Shown here piece after piece: positions 8,135-16,278 of a stretch of DNA of 64,000 nt. The notes below the pieces were generated by a model. It was not told the origin of the DNA and did no database searches. It saw only the letters and a program-made list of their open reading frames with translations. Each line of letters opens with the position of its first letter. Within the stretch, counting starts at the first letter, position 1. This DNA comes from Candidatus Dormiibacterota bacterium (GTDB taxonomy: Bacteria; Chloroflexota; Dormibacteria; Aeolococcales; Aeolococcaceae): positions 54,589-118,588 of the forward strand of contig JAFARE010000018.1 in the NCBI GenBank assembly GCA_019245575.1. The letters are read 5' to 3'. The translations under genes were made by a program, and so were the position numbers.

Positions 8135-10561
8135 GTGACCGCCGTGAACAGCGTCGAGGAGCGCATCGCCGCATACGAGGAAGCTCTCCCGTGGCCGCTC
8201 GACGAGTTTCAGCGTGAGGCGATCGAGAAGCTCGAGGCGGCGCGCGGCGTGCTCGTCAGCGCGCCGACGTCGAGCGGGAAGACGGTCGTCGCCGAGTACG
8301 TGATCTGGCGGCGGCTGGCAGCGCCGGAGCATCTCGGCTACGGGAGCGACGAGCCCTCCGGCGTCATCTACACGACGCCGCTGAAAGCGCTCAGCAACCA
8401 GAAGTTCCGTGACCTGTGCCACCGCTACGGCGAGAGCAACATCGGGCTCGTCACCGGCGAGCACACCATCAACGACGGGGCGCCGGTGGTGGTCATGACC
8501 ACGGAGATCCTGCGCAACGTCCTTTACGACGAGCCGGCGCGGGTGGACGGGGTCGGGCACGTCGTGCTGGACGAGGTGCATTACATCGACGACTACCCGC
8601 GCGGCACGGTGTGGGAGGAGGTGATCATCGAGGCGCCGCGCCACATCAGGTTCATTGGGCTCAGCGCGACCATCGGCAACGTCAACGAGGTTGCCGCATG
8701 GATGACGTCGCTGCGCGGCCCGGTGGACACGGTGAAGCGCACCGAGCGCCCGGTGGCGCTGGAGATGTGGCTCGCAATCGACAACGCGCTGTACCCGCTG
8801 TTCGATGCGCGCGGCAACGCCGCCCGCCGCACGCTGGAGCTCGCCCAGGCGAACTCGATGCAGGACGCCCGGTGGCGGTACGCGCGGCGCGCTCCGGAGA
8901 ACGACCTGCTCCGCGTCGTCGAGGAGCTGCGCCGGCGTTCGATGCTGCCGGCGATCTACTTCATCTTCTCCAGGCGCGGCTGCCGCGAAGCGCTGGCGCG
9001 CTGCGACCTGCACGGCGTCGACCTCACCACGAGCGCCGAGAAGTCGGCCATCGAGACTGCGTTGCAGCAGCGCTTGTCAGCCCTCGAGGACCGTGACGAG
9101 CGACGCGTGGTCGCGGCTGCGCTGGACACGCGTCTCACCCGCCGCGGCCTCGCGATGCACCACGCCGGGGTGCTCCCGTACGTCAAGGAGACGGTGGAGC
9201 GGATGTTCCAGGCAGGGATGGTCAAGGTCGTGTTCGCCACGGAGACGCTCTCCCTTGGGCTCAACATGCCGGCGCGCTCATGCGCCATCTCCAGCTTCAC
9301 GAAATTCGACGGCACCTCGTTCGCGGCGCTCACCAGCGGTGAGCTGACGCAGCTGATGGGGCGCGCCGGCCGCAGGGGCATCGACGTGGTCGGTCATGGC
9401 GTGATCCTCAAGGAGAGCGACGTCGACGTCCGCGACATCTACGACGCCGCCATCTCGGGCGAGTTCTCCGTGGACTCGAAGTTCGCGCCGACCTATGCCA
9501 TGGTGCTGAGCCTGCTGCGGACGCGCAGCGCTGCCGAAGCTGAGGCGCTGCTGGAGCGGTCGTTCGGCCAGTTCCAGAGCACACGGCAGCTCGACCACTG
9601 GGCCCACCGCAAGGCAAGTCTCGAAGAGCGGCTGGCCGACCTGCAGCGGCGGCGATTCCGTCATCCGCGCGTGCCGTGCACCGAGCGCACGCTGACCCAG
9701 TTCCTGCGCGCCGGCGAGGACGTCGCCGACCTGCAGACGGACCTGCGTCGGCGCCGGCGCGAGCACTGGCAGGACCGTCGCCGCGGCCGCTACGGAGCAG
9801 GTGGCTCCGACCCCGGGGGGCGGTACGAGATCCTGCGCCGCAAGCTCAAGGCCGCGCAGCGCCGGGTGGCCGACACGCCCTGCCCGCACTGCCCTTTCCT
9901 CGGTGAGCACCGCGCGCACCGCAACCAGGTGACCGACGTGACGGCGACGCTGGAGGGCGGCGAGGCGGAGCTGCAGGCGGCGCAGACGCGCTACCGCCGC
10001 GAATTCCGGGCGCTCCGTGGCGTGCTGCAGGACGGTGGCTTCCTGGACGGCGACACACCGACCCAGCTAGGTCTCCTCGCGGAAGGCCTGTTCGGCGAGC
10101 GCGCGCTCGTCATCGCCGATGCGATCGCGGCCGGCACGTTCGACGGGCTCGTCCCCGAGGAGCTGGCGGCGGCACTGGTGATGCTCGTGGCTGAAGACCG
10201 GGGCCGCGAACGGGCCAGCCCGGGACGGCGGCGCTTTCCGTCTCACGCGGTGGAGCTGGTGCACCGTGCGCTTCGCCAGTCGCTGGGCCGGTTCGCCGAC
10301 ATCGAGCGCGCGCACGGAGTCGCAACCATCGCGCCGCTCTCGTACGACTACATCGAGGCCGCGCACGCATGGACACGAGGCGAGGAGCTGGCGGACATCG
10401 ACGCGCCGGTCGGCGCGGACCTGGGAGACGTGGTCAAGGCGGTCAAGAACCTGTACTCGCTGCTGCGCCAGATGGAGCAGGCGCTGCACAGCCATCCACT
10501 GCTGCCACTGGTGCGGACCACGCGGGAGCGCGTGGAGCGAGATCTGATCCGGCGCGTGTGA
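8135..10561 (+). CDS. Ski2/HelY-like DEVH-box RNA helicase
   Basis: About 808 residues. The Q-motif-like region FQREAIEKL (about 25-33) precedes Walker A APTSSGKT (43-50). Motif II is DEVH (146-149), motif III is in GLSATIGN and motif VI is QLMGRAGRRGID. The order and the long helical C-terminal (DSHCT-like) region place it with Ski2/Mtr4 and mycobacterial HelY, ATP-driven 3'-5' RNA helicases that feed RNA to nucleases. A CPHC motif in the insert near residue 580 could bind metal. Starts at GTG 8135 or GTG 8144 fit homology; the frame stays open further upstream only through the inverted repeat. Confidence 0.9.
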   Translation: MTAVNSVEERIAAYEEALPWPLDEFQREAIEKLEAARGVLVSAPTSSGKTVVAEYVIWRRLAAPEHLGYGSDEPSGVIYTTPLKALSNQKFRDLCHRYGESNIGLVTGEHTINDGAPVVVMTTEILRNVLYDEPARVDGVGHVVLDEVHYIDDYPRGTVWEEVIIEAPRHIRFIGLSATIGNVNEVAAWMTSLRGPVDTVKRTERPVALEMWLAIDNALYPLFDARGNAARRTLELAQANSMQDARWRYARRAPENDLLRVVEELRRRSMLPAIYFIFSRRGCREALARCDLHGVDLTTSAEKSAIETALQQRLSALEDRDERRVVAAALDTRLTRRGLAMHHAGVLPYVKETVERMFQAGMVKVVFATETLSLGLNMPARSCAISSFTKFDGTSFAALTSGELTQLMGRAGRRGIDVVGHGVILKESDVDVRDIYDAAISGEFSVDSKFAPTYAMVLSLLRTRSAAEAEALLERSFGQFQSTRQLDHWAHRKASLEERLADLQRRRFRHPRVPCTERTLTQFLRAGEDVADLQTDLRRRRREHWQDRRRGRYGAGGSDPGGRYEILRRKLKAAQRRVADTPCPHCPFLGEHRAHRNQVTDVTATLEGGEAELQAAQTRYRREFRALRGVLQDGGFLDGDTPTQLGLLAEGLFGERALVIADAIAAGTFDGLVPEELAAALVMLVAEDRGRERASPGRRRFPSHAVELVHRALRQSLGRFADIERAHGVATIAPLSYDYIEAAHAWTRGEELADIDAPVGADLGDVVKAVKNLYSLLRQMEQALHSHPLLPLVRTTRERVERDLIRRV

Positions 10562-10588
10562 CGCCGCGGCGGAAACGCGCGGACCTGC

Positions 10589-10594
10589 TAGGAT
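10589..10594 (+). promoter_or_regulatory. Extended -10 element of the thrC leader
   Basis: TGC-TAGGAT, an extended -10 hexamer ending eight bases before the leader-peptide ATG at 10603. No -35 consensus and no Shine-Dalgarno are visible, so the leader peptide is probably translated from a leaderless transcript. Confidence 0.5.
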
Positions 10595-10602
10595 GCGCGC
10601 CG

Positions 10603-10659
10603 ATGTCCACCCCGTCCTCGATCACCATGATGATGCGCCGCGGAGGTTTCCGAACGTAG
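10603..10659 (+). CDS. Leader peptide of the threonine synthase attenuator
   Basis: An 18-codon open frame, MSTPSSITMMMRRGGFRT, ending in TAG. It carries the consecutive codons Ile-Thr-Met-Met-Met followed by Arg-Arg. These are amino acids linked to the branch point controlled by threonine synthase: Thr is the product, Ile is made from Thr, and Met competes for the same homoserine-derived precursor. Its last codons (10642-10652) form one strand of the predicted antiterminator, as expected for ribosome-mediated attenuation. The ORF position, codon content and RNA folds agree, but translation is inferred. Confidence 0.7.
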   Translation: MSTPSSITMMMRRGGFRT

Positions 10660-10717
10660 CGGCGCACGCGCCCACGTGACGGAAGCCTCCCGGGTTGCGG
10701 ATCCGGGAGGTTTTTTT
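10642..10717 (+). promoter_or_regulatory. Ribosome-mediated attenuator upstream of thrC
   Basis: Segment A (10642-10652, inside the leader ORF) pairs over 11 bp, with one G-U, to segment B (10680-10690). Segment B overlaps the left arm of the terminator hairpin (10686-10695 with 10701-10710). The two structures are therefore mutually exclusive. A ribosome that finishes the leader covers A, leaving the terminator free to form. A ribosome stalled on the Ile/Thr/Met codons leaves A free to sequester B, giving antitermination. The right arm of the terminator also contains GGGAGG, the likely thrC ribosome-binding site. Confidence 0.7.
10686..10717 (+). terminator. Intrinsic terminator of the thrC leader
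   Basis: A 10-bp GC-rich stem (10686-10695 with 10701-10710), a five-base loop and seven T residues (10711-10717) immediately before the thrC ATG. This is the only textbook Rho-independent terminator noticed in the window, and it sits in front of a gene, which points to attenuation. Confidence 0.85.
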
Positions 10718-11998
10718 ATGTCCACGCTCAGCCTGCTCGAACGATACGGCCGCGACAGCGCCGGCTCCCGAGTGATCGCGTTGCGTTGCCGCGCGTGCGG
10801 CTTCGAAACCCCGGTGCACGCGGGCAACGTGTGCGACCGGTGCTTCGGGCCGCTGGACGTGCAGTACGACTACGCGGCCGTCGCGCGCCGTCTCACCCAC
10901 GCGTCCATCGACTCCGGGCCGCCGAGCATCTGGCGCTACGCGGGCCTGCTGCCGGTGGAGCTTGACGGCGACGAGCCGGTAACTCTCGGTGAGGGCTTCA
11001 CCCCGCTCATCCCCGCGCGCAACCTGGGGGAGCGTCTCGGCCTGCGCAACCTGTATCTGAAGAACGACACGGTCAACCCCACCGGCTCGTTCAAGGATCG
11101 TGTGGTCAGTGTCGCGGTCACGTGGGCGCGGCGGAAGGGGTTCGGCGTCGTGGCCTGCGCGAGCACGGGCAACCTGGCCACTGCAGTGGCAGCATATGCG
11201 GCGCGAGCGCCGCTGCAAGCGGTGATCTTCGTGCCCTGCGACCTCGAGGCCGCGAAGATCCGCGGCACCACGGTGTACAACCCGACCCTGGTCCGCGTCG
11301 ATGGCTCATACGACGACGTCAACCGCCTGTGCAGCGAGCTCGCCGACCGCGTCGACTGGGGCTTCTGCAACATCAACCTTCGTCCCTTCTACAGTGAGGG
11401 CAGCAAGACCCTGACGTTCGAGACTGCCGAGCAGCTCGGCTGGCGCCTGCCGGACGAGATCGTCATCCCCGTGGCGTCAGGCTGTCAGTTCGTGAAGCAT
11501 CACCGGGCGGCGACCGAGTTGCTCGACCTCGGTCTGGTGCCGCAGCGTCCGCTGCCGCGCTTCACAGGTGCGCAGGCCGCTGGCTGCGCGCCGGTGGCGT
11601 CGGCATATGCAGACGGCGCGGCGACGGTGACGCCGGTACGTCCCGAAACGATCGCGCGGTCGATCGCAATCGGCAATCCGTCGGACGGGGCTGACGTGCT
11701 CCGCATCGCCCGCGCAACCGGGGGCACGGTTGCGGCCGCGCGCGAGGAGGAGATTGCCGAGGGCATCGAGCTCCTCGCCGGCAGCGAGGGCATCTACGCG
11801 GAGACCGCCGGCGGGGTGACGGTGTCAGTGCTGCGCCGTCTCGCCGAGGCCGGACGCTGGCGAGGCGACGAGACCGTGGTGGCGTACATCACCGGCAACG
11901 GCCTGAAGACGCCGGAGGCGGCGCCGGCGCACGTGCTCGACGATCCCATCCGCGCGTCGGTCCGCGCCTTCCAGGAGCGCTTCCCCAGCCTGGGCTGA
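10718..11998 (+). CDS. thrC: Threonine synthase
   Basis: About 426 residues. An N-terminal zinc-ribbon-like segment has Cys24, Cys27, Cys39 and Cys42, followed by a fold-type II PLP domain with the Schiff-base lysine in NPTGSFKDR (K126). A SVxSTGN-like phosphate-binding segment (ACASTGNLATA) follows. The enzyme converts O-phosphohomoserine to threonine. ATG 10718 is preferred over an upstream in-frame start at 10676 because GGGAGG lies 7 nt before it and homology begins there. Expression appears to be controlled by the attenuator directly upstream. No other threonine-pathway gene is adjacent. Confidence 0.93.
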   Translation: MSTLSLLERYGRDSAGSRVIALRCRACGFETPVHAGNVCDRCFGPLDVQYDYAAVARRLTHASIDSGPPSIWRYAGLLPVELDGDEPVTLGEGFTPLIPARNLGERLGLRNLYLKNDTVNPTGSFKDRVVSVAVTWARRKGFGVVACASTGNLATAVAAYAARAPLQAVIFVPCDLEAAKIRGTTVYNPTLVRVDGSYDDVNRLCSELADRVDWGFCNINLRPFYSEGSKTLTFETAEQLGWRLPDEIVIPVASGCQFVKHHRAATELLDLGLVPQRPLPRFTGAQAAGCAPVASAYADGAATVTPVRPETIARSIAIGNPSDGADVLRIARATGGTVAAAREEEIAEGIELLAGSEGIYAETAGGVTVSVLRRLAEAGRWRGDETVVAYITGNGLKTPEAAPAHVLDDPIRASVRAFQERFPSLG

Positions 11999-12043
11999 GC
12001 CCGCGGTGGCGTGGGACCGGCCATCGCCGGGCATACTCAGGAC

Positions 12044-12949
12044 ATGTACCACCAGATCGCGGCCAATCGTCGCAAGAGCGTGGTCGTCATCACGCTGTTC
12101 TTCCTCTTCTGGATCGGCGCGGGCTACGGCATCGGCCTGATCGCGGGCGGCCCGATCGCCGGCGCCGTCATCGCCGGCTTGCTGGCGTTGCTCGCCGTGC
12201 TCTGGGCGCTGTCCATGGGGCAGCTCACGGTGCTGGCGGTGTCCGGTGCGCGCCCGGTCACGCAGCAGCAGTACCCGCAGCTCTACGACATCGTGTCGAC
12301 GCTGACCGTGGGCACCGGGCTTCCGATGCCGAAGATCTACGTGATCGACGATCCGTCGCCCAACGCGTTCGCCACCGGGCTCAGCCCCAAGTCCGCCGCG
12401 ATCACCGCAACCACGGGGTTGCTCGCGATGATGAACCGTGAGGAGCTGGAAGGCGTGATCGGGCACGAGATGAGCCATATCCGCAACTTCGACGTGCGGC
12501 TCGTGCTCATTGTCAGCACGGTGGTGGCGCTGGCCGGCCTGCTGGCCAGCCTGATGTGGCGCTCACTGTTCTTCACTCGGATGGGCAACAACCGCGATGG
12601 CGGTGGCTACGTGATCCTCGTGCTGATCGCCGCAGCCGCCGTGCTCTCCGTGATCGCGCTGATCGTCGGCCCGCTCATGCAGTTCGCCCTGTCCCGCTCG
12701 CGCGAATCTCTGGCCGACGCGAGCAGCGTGGAGATCACTCGCAACCCCGCGGGCCTGCTGCACGCGCTGCAGAAGCTGGCCCAGAACGACAAGCCATTCA
12801 GCAAGATGACGCACGTGACCGCGGCGATGTGCATCGACAACCCGCTGGAGCATCACAAGTCCTGGTTCCACCACCTCTTTGACACGCATCCGCCGATCGA
12901 GGAGCGCATCGCGGCCCTGGAGCGGATGCTCAACGTCCAGGAGACGTAG
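12044..12949 (+). CDS. htpX: HtpX-like M48 membrane metalloprotease
   Basis: About 301 residues. Two N-terminal membrane spans (about 14-35 and 38-58) are followed by a zinc-protease domain with HEMSH at 141-145; two more hydrophobic segments follow. The third zinc ligand is expected to be the Glu in RESLADASSVEITR. HtpX proteases degrade misfolded or damaged membrane proteins at the cytoplasmic face. ATG 12044 is chosen; it lacks a Shine-Dalgarno and is preceded by CATACT. It follows threonine synthase by 45 nt. Confidence 0.92.
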   Translation: MYHQIAANRRKSVVVITLFFLFWIGAGYGIGLIAGGPIAGAVIAGLLALLAVLWALSMGQLTVLAVSGARPVTQQQYPQLYDIVSTLTVGTGLPMPKIYVIDDPSPNAFATGLSPKSAAITATTGLLAMMNREELEGVIGHEMSHIRNFDVRLVLIVSTVVALAGLLASLMWRSLFFTRMGNNRDGGGYVILVLIAAAAVLSVIALIVGPLMQFALSRSRESLADASSVEITRNPAGLLHALQKLAQNDKPFSKMTHVTAAMCIDNPLEHHKSWFHHLFDTHPPIEERIAALERMLNVQET

Positions 12950-12963
12950 CCCGCCGCCTGCGC

Positions 12964-12969
12964 TAATCT
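12964..12969 (+). promoter_or_regulatory. -10 element before lipoprotein gene
   Basis: TAATCT, ten bases upstream of ATG 12980, with no ribosome-binding site between. It follows the TAnnnT-to-start pattern found at several genes in this window. Confidence 0.4.
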
Positions 12970-12979
12970 GGCGCGGTTC

Positions 12980-14035
12980 ATGACAAGCTCCATTGCCATG
13001 CAACGCGACGCGCCGGCGGCGTTCCGAAGCAGCCGGCCACTGCCGGTGATCGCCGCCTTAGCGCTGCCGCTCATCCTTGTCGCCTGTGGCGGCGCGTCAT
13101 CGTCAGCACAGTTGCCGACGGCACCGGATCTCCTCAGCAGCGCCAGGTCCACCCTGAGCTCGACGCGCTCGTTTCAGCTCTCGGGAAGCGCCACGACGAA
13201 CGAAGAGGCAGCATCAATCACCGCGACAGTTCTCCACAGCGGCGACGCCCATGGCACGCTGTCCATTGGCGGCCAGGGCACCGACCTGGTCCTCTCGGGT
13301 CCACACACCTACTTCGACGCACTGCCGCCGTTTGTGCTGGCGGGCATGGGCACAGGCGCCGCGGACCTCGCGCAGCGACTGTCCGGCATTCTTCACTGGT
13401 GGCAGACGCCCGGTTCCAGCAGCGCTCAAAACGTCCTCCAACTCCTGCGGGCATCGTTCCTCGACGCGGCACTGCTGACGCCGGCCAGCCCGATGAGCCC
13501 TCCCACCCGTGCGGTGGTTCGGGGGCGCTCGCTCCTCAAGATCAGCAACTCGAGTGAGGCCGTGTACTTCGGGTCCGATTCGCACCACGCACTCGTGGAA
13601 ATCACCACGTCTACGAACCTTCTCATCCGAAACCTGTCCAACATCGACGTCACGTTCTCTTCCATCGGCGCAGCGGCCGGCGTCGAGACACCCGCCAAGG
13701 CAGTCGTCCCAGACCCGGCGCAGATGCCGCCCGACTACGTACTGAAATCGTTTGATTTCGTGGGGCAATGCTCCAGCGCCGGCTGCCGCGTCACGGCCAC
13801 CGTGACGACGGACGCGGGCAGTGGAACGACGACCGTGCACTTCGTGCTGACTGATGGCAGCGGGAATCAGGTAGGCAGCTGTGACGTGAGCGCTGCCGTG
13901 CCCGCGCTCGCGGCGACGGTCGACGCCGGGTGCCGAGCCACTGGGCCATCGTTCGCTGCGTACTGGAACCGCGGAGGAACGGTCAACCTCTCGGCGTCTC
14001 TGGACAACCCCAACTACGGCGCATCAGGCCAGTAG
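12980..14035 (+). CDS. Predicted lipoprotein of unknown function
   Basis: A 351-residue protein. A basic N-terminus and a hydrophobic stretch (about 24-37) end in the lipobox LVAC at about residues 34-37, followed by a Ser/Ala-rich linker. The remainder is rich in beta-strand, Ser and Thr. The segment DLLSSARSTLSSTRSFQLSG resembles the opening of LppX/LprG-type extracellular lipoproteins, but the match is only a resemblance. Four cysteines in the C-terminal quarter (CSSAGC, SCDV, DAGC) could form disulfides. It is likely anchored outside the cytoplasmic membrane. Confidence 0.7.
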   Translation: MTSSIAMQRDAPAAFRSSRPLPVIAALALPLILVACGGASSSAQLPTAPDLLSSARSTLSSTRSFQLSGSATTNEEAASITATVLHSGDAHGTLSIGGQGTDLVLSGPHTYFDALPPFVLAGMGTGAADLAQRLSGILHWWQTPGSSSAQNVLQLLRASFLDAALLTPASPMSPPTRAVVRGRSLLKISNSSEAVYFGSDSHHALVEITTSTNLLIRNLSNIDVTFSSIGAAAGVETPAKAVVPDPAQMPPDYVLKSFDFVGQCSSAGCRVTATVTTDAGSGTTTVHFVLTDGSGNQVGSCDVSAAVPALAATVDAGCRATGPSFAAYWNRGGTVNLSASLDNPNYGASGQ

Positions 14036-14043
14036 CAGCCGCG

Positions 14044-14061
14044 GCGCCGGAGCGCCGGCGC
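14044..14061. terminator. GC hairpin between convergent genes
   Basis: A 7-bp perfect stem (14044-14050 with 14055-14061) and a four-base loop, placed between the convergent lipoprotein and lemA genes. It has no T-run, so it is only a candidate bidirectional terminator. Confidence 0.4.
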
Positions 14062-14069
14062 AGGCGATG

Positions 14070-14648
14070 CTAGCTCGGCGCCGCCGACGGGAACTGCACC
14101 GACGGGACCGCCCGGTCGCCCTCGGCGGCGGCGAAGAACGTGAAGGGCTTGAATCCCAGGCGGTTGCCGATGACGTTGGTCGGGAACCGCTGCAGCGCCG
14201 TGTTGAAGTCACGCACGTTGCCGTTGTAGAAGCGGCGTGCGAACTCCACCTTGTCCTCGGTGGTGGTCAGCTGCTCCTGCAGGTTGAGGAACAGCTCGGC
14301 CGCGCGCAGCTGCGGGTAGTTCTCCGCCACCGCCATCAGCTGGCGCACGGCCCCGGTCAGCGCGTCCTCCGCGCCGGCCATGGCTCGCGGATCCCCCGTC
14401 TGGGCCACGTTCACCGCCTGAGTCCGCGCGGCGGTGACGTTCTCCAGGACCTGGCGCTCATGCGCCGCGTACCCCTGCACCGTGGAGACCAGGTTGGGAA
14501 TGAGGTCGTGGCGGCGGCGCAGCTCGACGTCGATGTCGGACCACGCTTCCTGCGTGCGTGTGCGCAGCCGGACCAGGCGGTTGAAGCGGTACACGACGTA
14601 GAGCACGGCGAGCACCACCACCGCGATCACGACCCACACCACGACCAT
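14070..14648 (-). CDS. lemA: LemA family protein
   Basis: A 192-residue protein with one N-terminal membrane helix (about 1-20), then the LemA core: YRFNRLVRLRTRTQEAWSDI, VELRRRHDLIPNLVSTVQGY, AENYPQLRAAE, and FARRFYNGNVRDFNTALQRF. LemA proteins are small membrane-anchored helical proteins of uncertain role, often associated with membrane remodelling or proteases. The match is full-length and clear. Confidence 0.92.
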   Translation of the reverse strand: MVVVWVVIAVVVLAVLYVVYRFNRLVRLRTRTQEAWSDIDVELRRRHDLIPNLVSTVQGYAAHERQVLENVTAARTQAVNVAQTGDPRAMAGAEDALTGAVRQLMAVAENYPQLRAAELFLNLQEQLTTTEDKVEFARRFYNGNVRDFNTALQRFPTNVIGNRLGFKPFTFFAAAEGDRAVPSVQFPSAAPS

Positions 14649-14655
14649 CAGCCGC

Positions 14656-15171
14656 TCACTCCTCGCTCAGCATCGCCTCGGGGACGTTGACCACACGGTA
14701 GGGCATGTCGGTCACGTCATAGAAGCGCACCGGCTTCTTGAGGCGCTTGGCGATGCCGATCTGCACCTTGACCCCCAGCGAGAGGTGGCCGAACACCCAC
14801 ATCTGGTCTGAGCGCACGATGAGGTTGTTGCACGCCTCGCGCACCGTCTCCTTGGGCACCGTGTGCAGCAGGTAGTAGTCGAAGAGCATGAAGGGCACGA
14901 TGGGCACGTGTCCCTCGTCGAGCACAAACTTCGTGATGTGCTGCCGCCAGAAGAAGTGGCGGTTGCTCAGCGCGCAGTAGATGAGCTGCTTCGGCCGCCG
15001 CAGCGCCCGCTCCGCCTGCTCGGCCGGGCTCGCCTTGGGCGTGGGCGTGAAGATGCGCTCCAGGATGTCTTCGGCGCTCTTTGGCTCGCGCGATGTCTGC
15101 GCCGGTGCCGACGCCTGTCCGCTCACATCAGGCACGGTCCGGCGATCATAGCATCGCCCTGAAAGCGTCAC
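14656..15171 (-). CDS. Hypothetical protein with nucleoside deoxyribosyltransferase-like features
   Basis: Up to 171 residues. GTG 15171 overlaps the stop of the uracil-DNA glycosylase gene by four bases; a later GTG would remove about 12 residues. The first 50 residues look disordered. The rest (LIYCALSNRHFFWRQHITKF, VPIVPFMLFDYYLLHTVPKE, DQMWVFGHLSLGVKVQIGIA, KKPVRFYD) has the pattern of a Rossmann-like fold seen in DUF4406/nucleoside 2-deoxyribosyltransferase-like proteins. Coupling to a DNA-repair glycosylase fits a nucleotide-related role, but this is inference. Confidence 0.6.
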   Translation of the reverse strand: MTLSGRCYDRRTVPDVSGQASAPAQTSREPKSAEDILERIFTPTPKASPAEQAERALRRPKQLIYCALSNRHFFWRQHITKFVLDEGHVPIVPFMLFDYYLLHTVPKETVREACNNLIVRSDQMWVFGHLSLGVKVQIGIAKRLKKPVRFYDVTDMPYRVVNVPEAMLSEE

Positions 15172-15833
15172 TCGACTGGTTCAGCTGCTTCCGCCCACCT
15201 GACCAGTTCGGCGAGGCGGACCAGCGCGCGGTCGAGCAGCGCCGTGCGCCCGGGATCGTTGAGCCACCGGCTCTGACCCGATGGGTGAGGCAACGGCAGC
15301 AGCACAGGGACCTCGTCAGACGGCGATGCGAGCGGCGCTCCGGATGCCGCATACGCCGCGCCGATCACATCGTCGAGGTTTCGTCCCGGCAGAAAGCGGC
15401 TGAGAGCCAGCGATCCCACGGGCAGGATCAGGCGAGGCTGCAGCCGCGCCAGCAGCTGATCCAGCCATGGAGCGCAGAGTGCGACCTCGCGCGCGCTGGG
15501 GCGGCGATCGCCGGCGCCGCCGGGACGGCGTCCTGGAAAACATGTCGTCATCGCCGTCATGTAGACGCGGTCTCGCACGTCTGCGTCGCTCGCGAAGCCC
15601 GCGCGCTGCATCCAGCGCATGAGCTGTGCGCCGGCGCGCCCCGCGAACGGACGTCGCACATCGATTTCAACCGGGCCCGGCGCCTGCCCCACGAGCAGAA
15701 TGCGCTGCCCGGCGCGCCCGCTGAACACGGGGTATGCGCGCGCAATAAAACCTGCGTCGGCGCAGCGGCGGCACGCGCGGTGCGCTGCTTGCAGCCGCGC
15801 AATTGCACGCGCACTGTCCGCGACGGGGCTCAC
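15168..15833 (-). CDS. Uracil-DNA glycosylase superfamily protein
   Basis: A 221-residue protein from GTG 15833. Motif 1 is GQAPG (49-53) and motif 2 is LPHPSGQSRWLND near residues 184-196. The conserved RPFAGRAG and TCFPGR segments are also present. These enzymes remove uracil or other deaminated bases from DNA. The paired N-terminal cysteines (CRRC, 21-24) and a further Cys (TCFPG) recall Fe-S cluster ligands in families 4 and 5, though cluster binding is not certain. The gene overlaps the next gene by four bases. Confidence 0.85.
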   Translation of the reverse strand: MSPVADSARAIARLQAAHRACRRCADAGFIARAYPVFSGRAGQRILLVGQAPGPVEIDVRRPFAGRAGAQLMRWMQRAGFASDADVRDRVYMTAMTTCFPGRRPGGAGDRRPSAREVALCAPWLDQLLARLQPRLILPVGSLALSRFLPGRNLDDVIGAAYAASGAPLASPSDEVPVLLPLPHPSGQSRWLNDPGRTALLDRALVRLAELVRWAEAAEPVE

Positions 15834-15899
15834 GCCCCGATGCTATCCGCCCCCTTCAAGAGCGCAGGCCCGGGCGCGTATCATCGACCCCACCAACCC

Positions 15900-16268
15900 A
15901 TGTCGGATGAGGCCTCGCGCTCAGCCCACTCCTCTGGCCAGCGCCGCAGCGATGGCGCCCCCGCATGGTGGGCGGCGCTCGATCGCAGCGATCTTCCCGA
16001 CGGTGGATCGCCCGAGGCCCGCCCCAACTGGTACGACGCGGAGATGCACCACAGCCTGCGTCAGGGCGCGGGCTTCGAGGGCCTCCCCACCAAGCGGCGG
16101 GCCTGGCTGATCAATGTGGTGGCGATCCTGGTGGCGGTGGGAGTGATCATGCTCGGCGTCGGCGTCGACTCGCCCCGGAGCGCACTCGTCGTCGGGCTTC
16201 TCTTCGGCGTTCCCGTCGTGCTGGTGGCCATCACGGCGGCGGTCGCGGCGCGCCACTCAGGCGGCTGA
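15900..16268 (+). CDS. Small two-span membrane protein
   Basis: A 122-residue protein. ATG 15900 is preferred over the much longer open frame that runs antisense through the glycosylase gene. A charged, Ser-rich N-terminal 75 residues precedes two hydrophobic spans (about 77-93 and 98-118). The PEARPNWYDAEMHHSL segment is conserved-looking but unassigned. The SCO1664-family gene follows by 10 nt, suggesting co-transcription. Function unknown. Confidence 0.65.
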   Translation: MSDEASRSAHSSGQRRSDGAPAWWAALDRSDLPDGGSPEARPNWYDAEMHHSLRQGAGFEGLPTKRRAWLINVVAILVAVGVIMLGVGVDSPRSALVVGLLFGVPVVLVAITAAVAARHSGG

Positions 16269-16278
16269 CCGGCAGCTC

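Noticed and set aside
14044..14061. The hairpin as a functional intrinsic terminator
   Set aside because: The stem is good but no T-tract follows on either strand, so it is listed only as a weak candidate.
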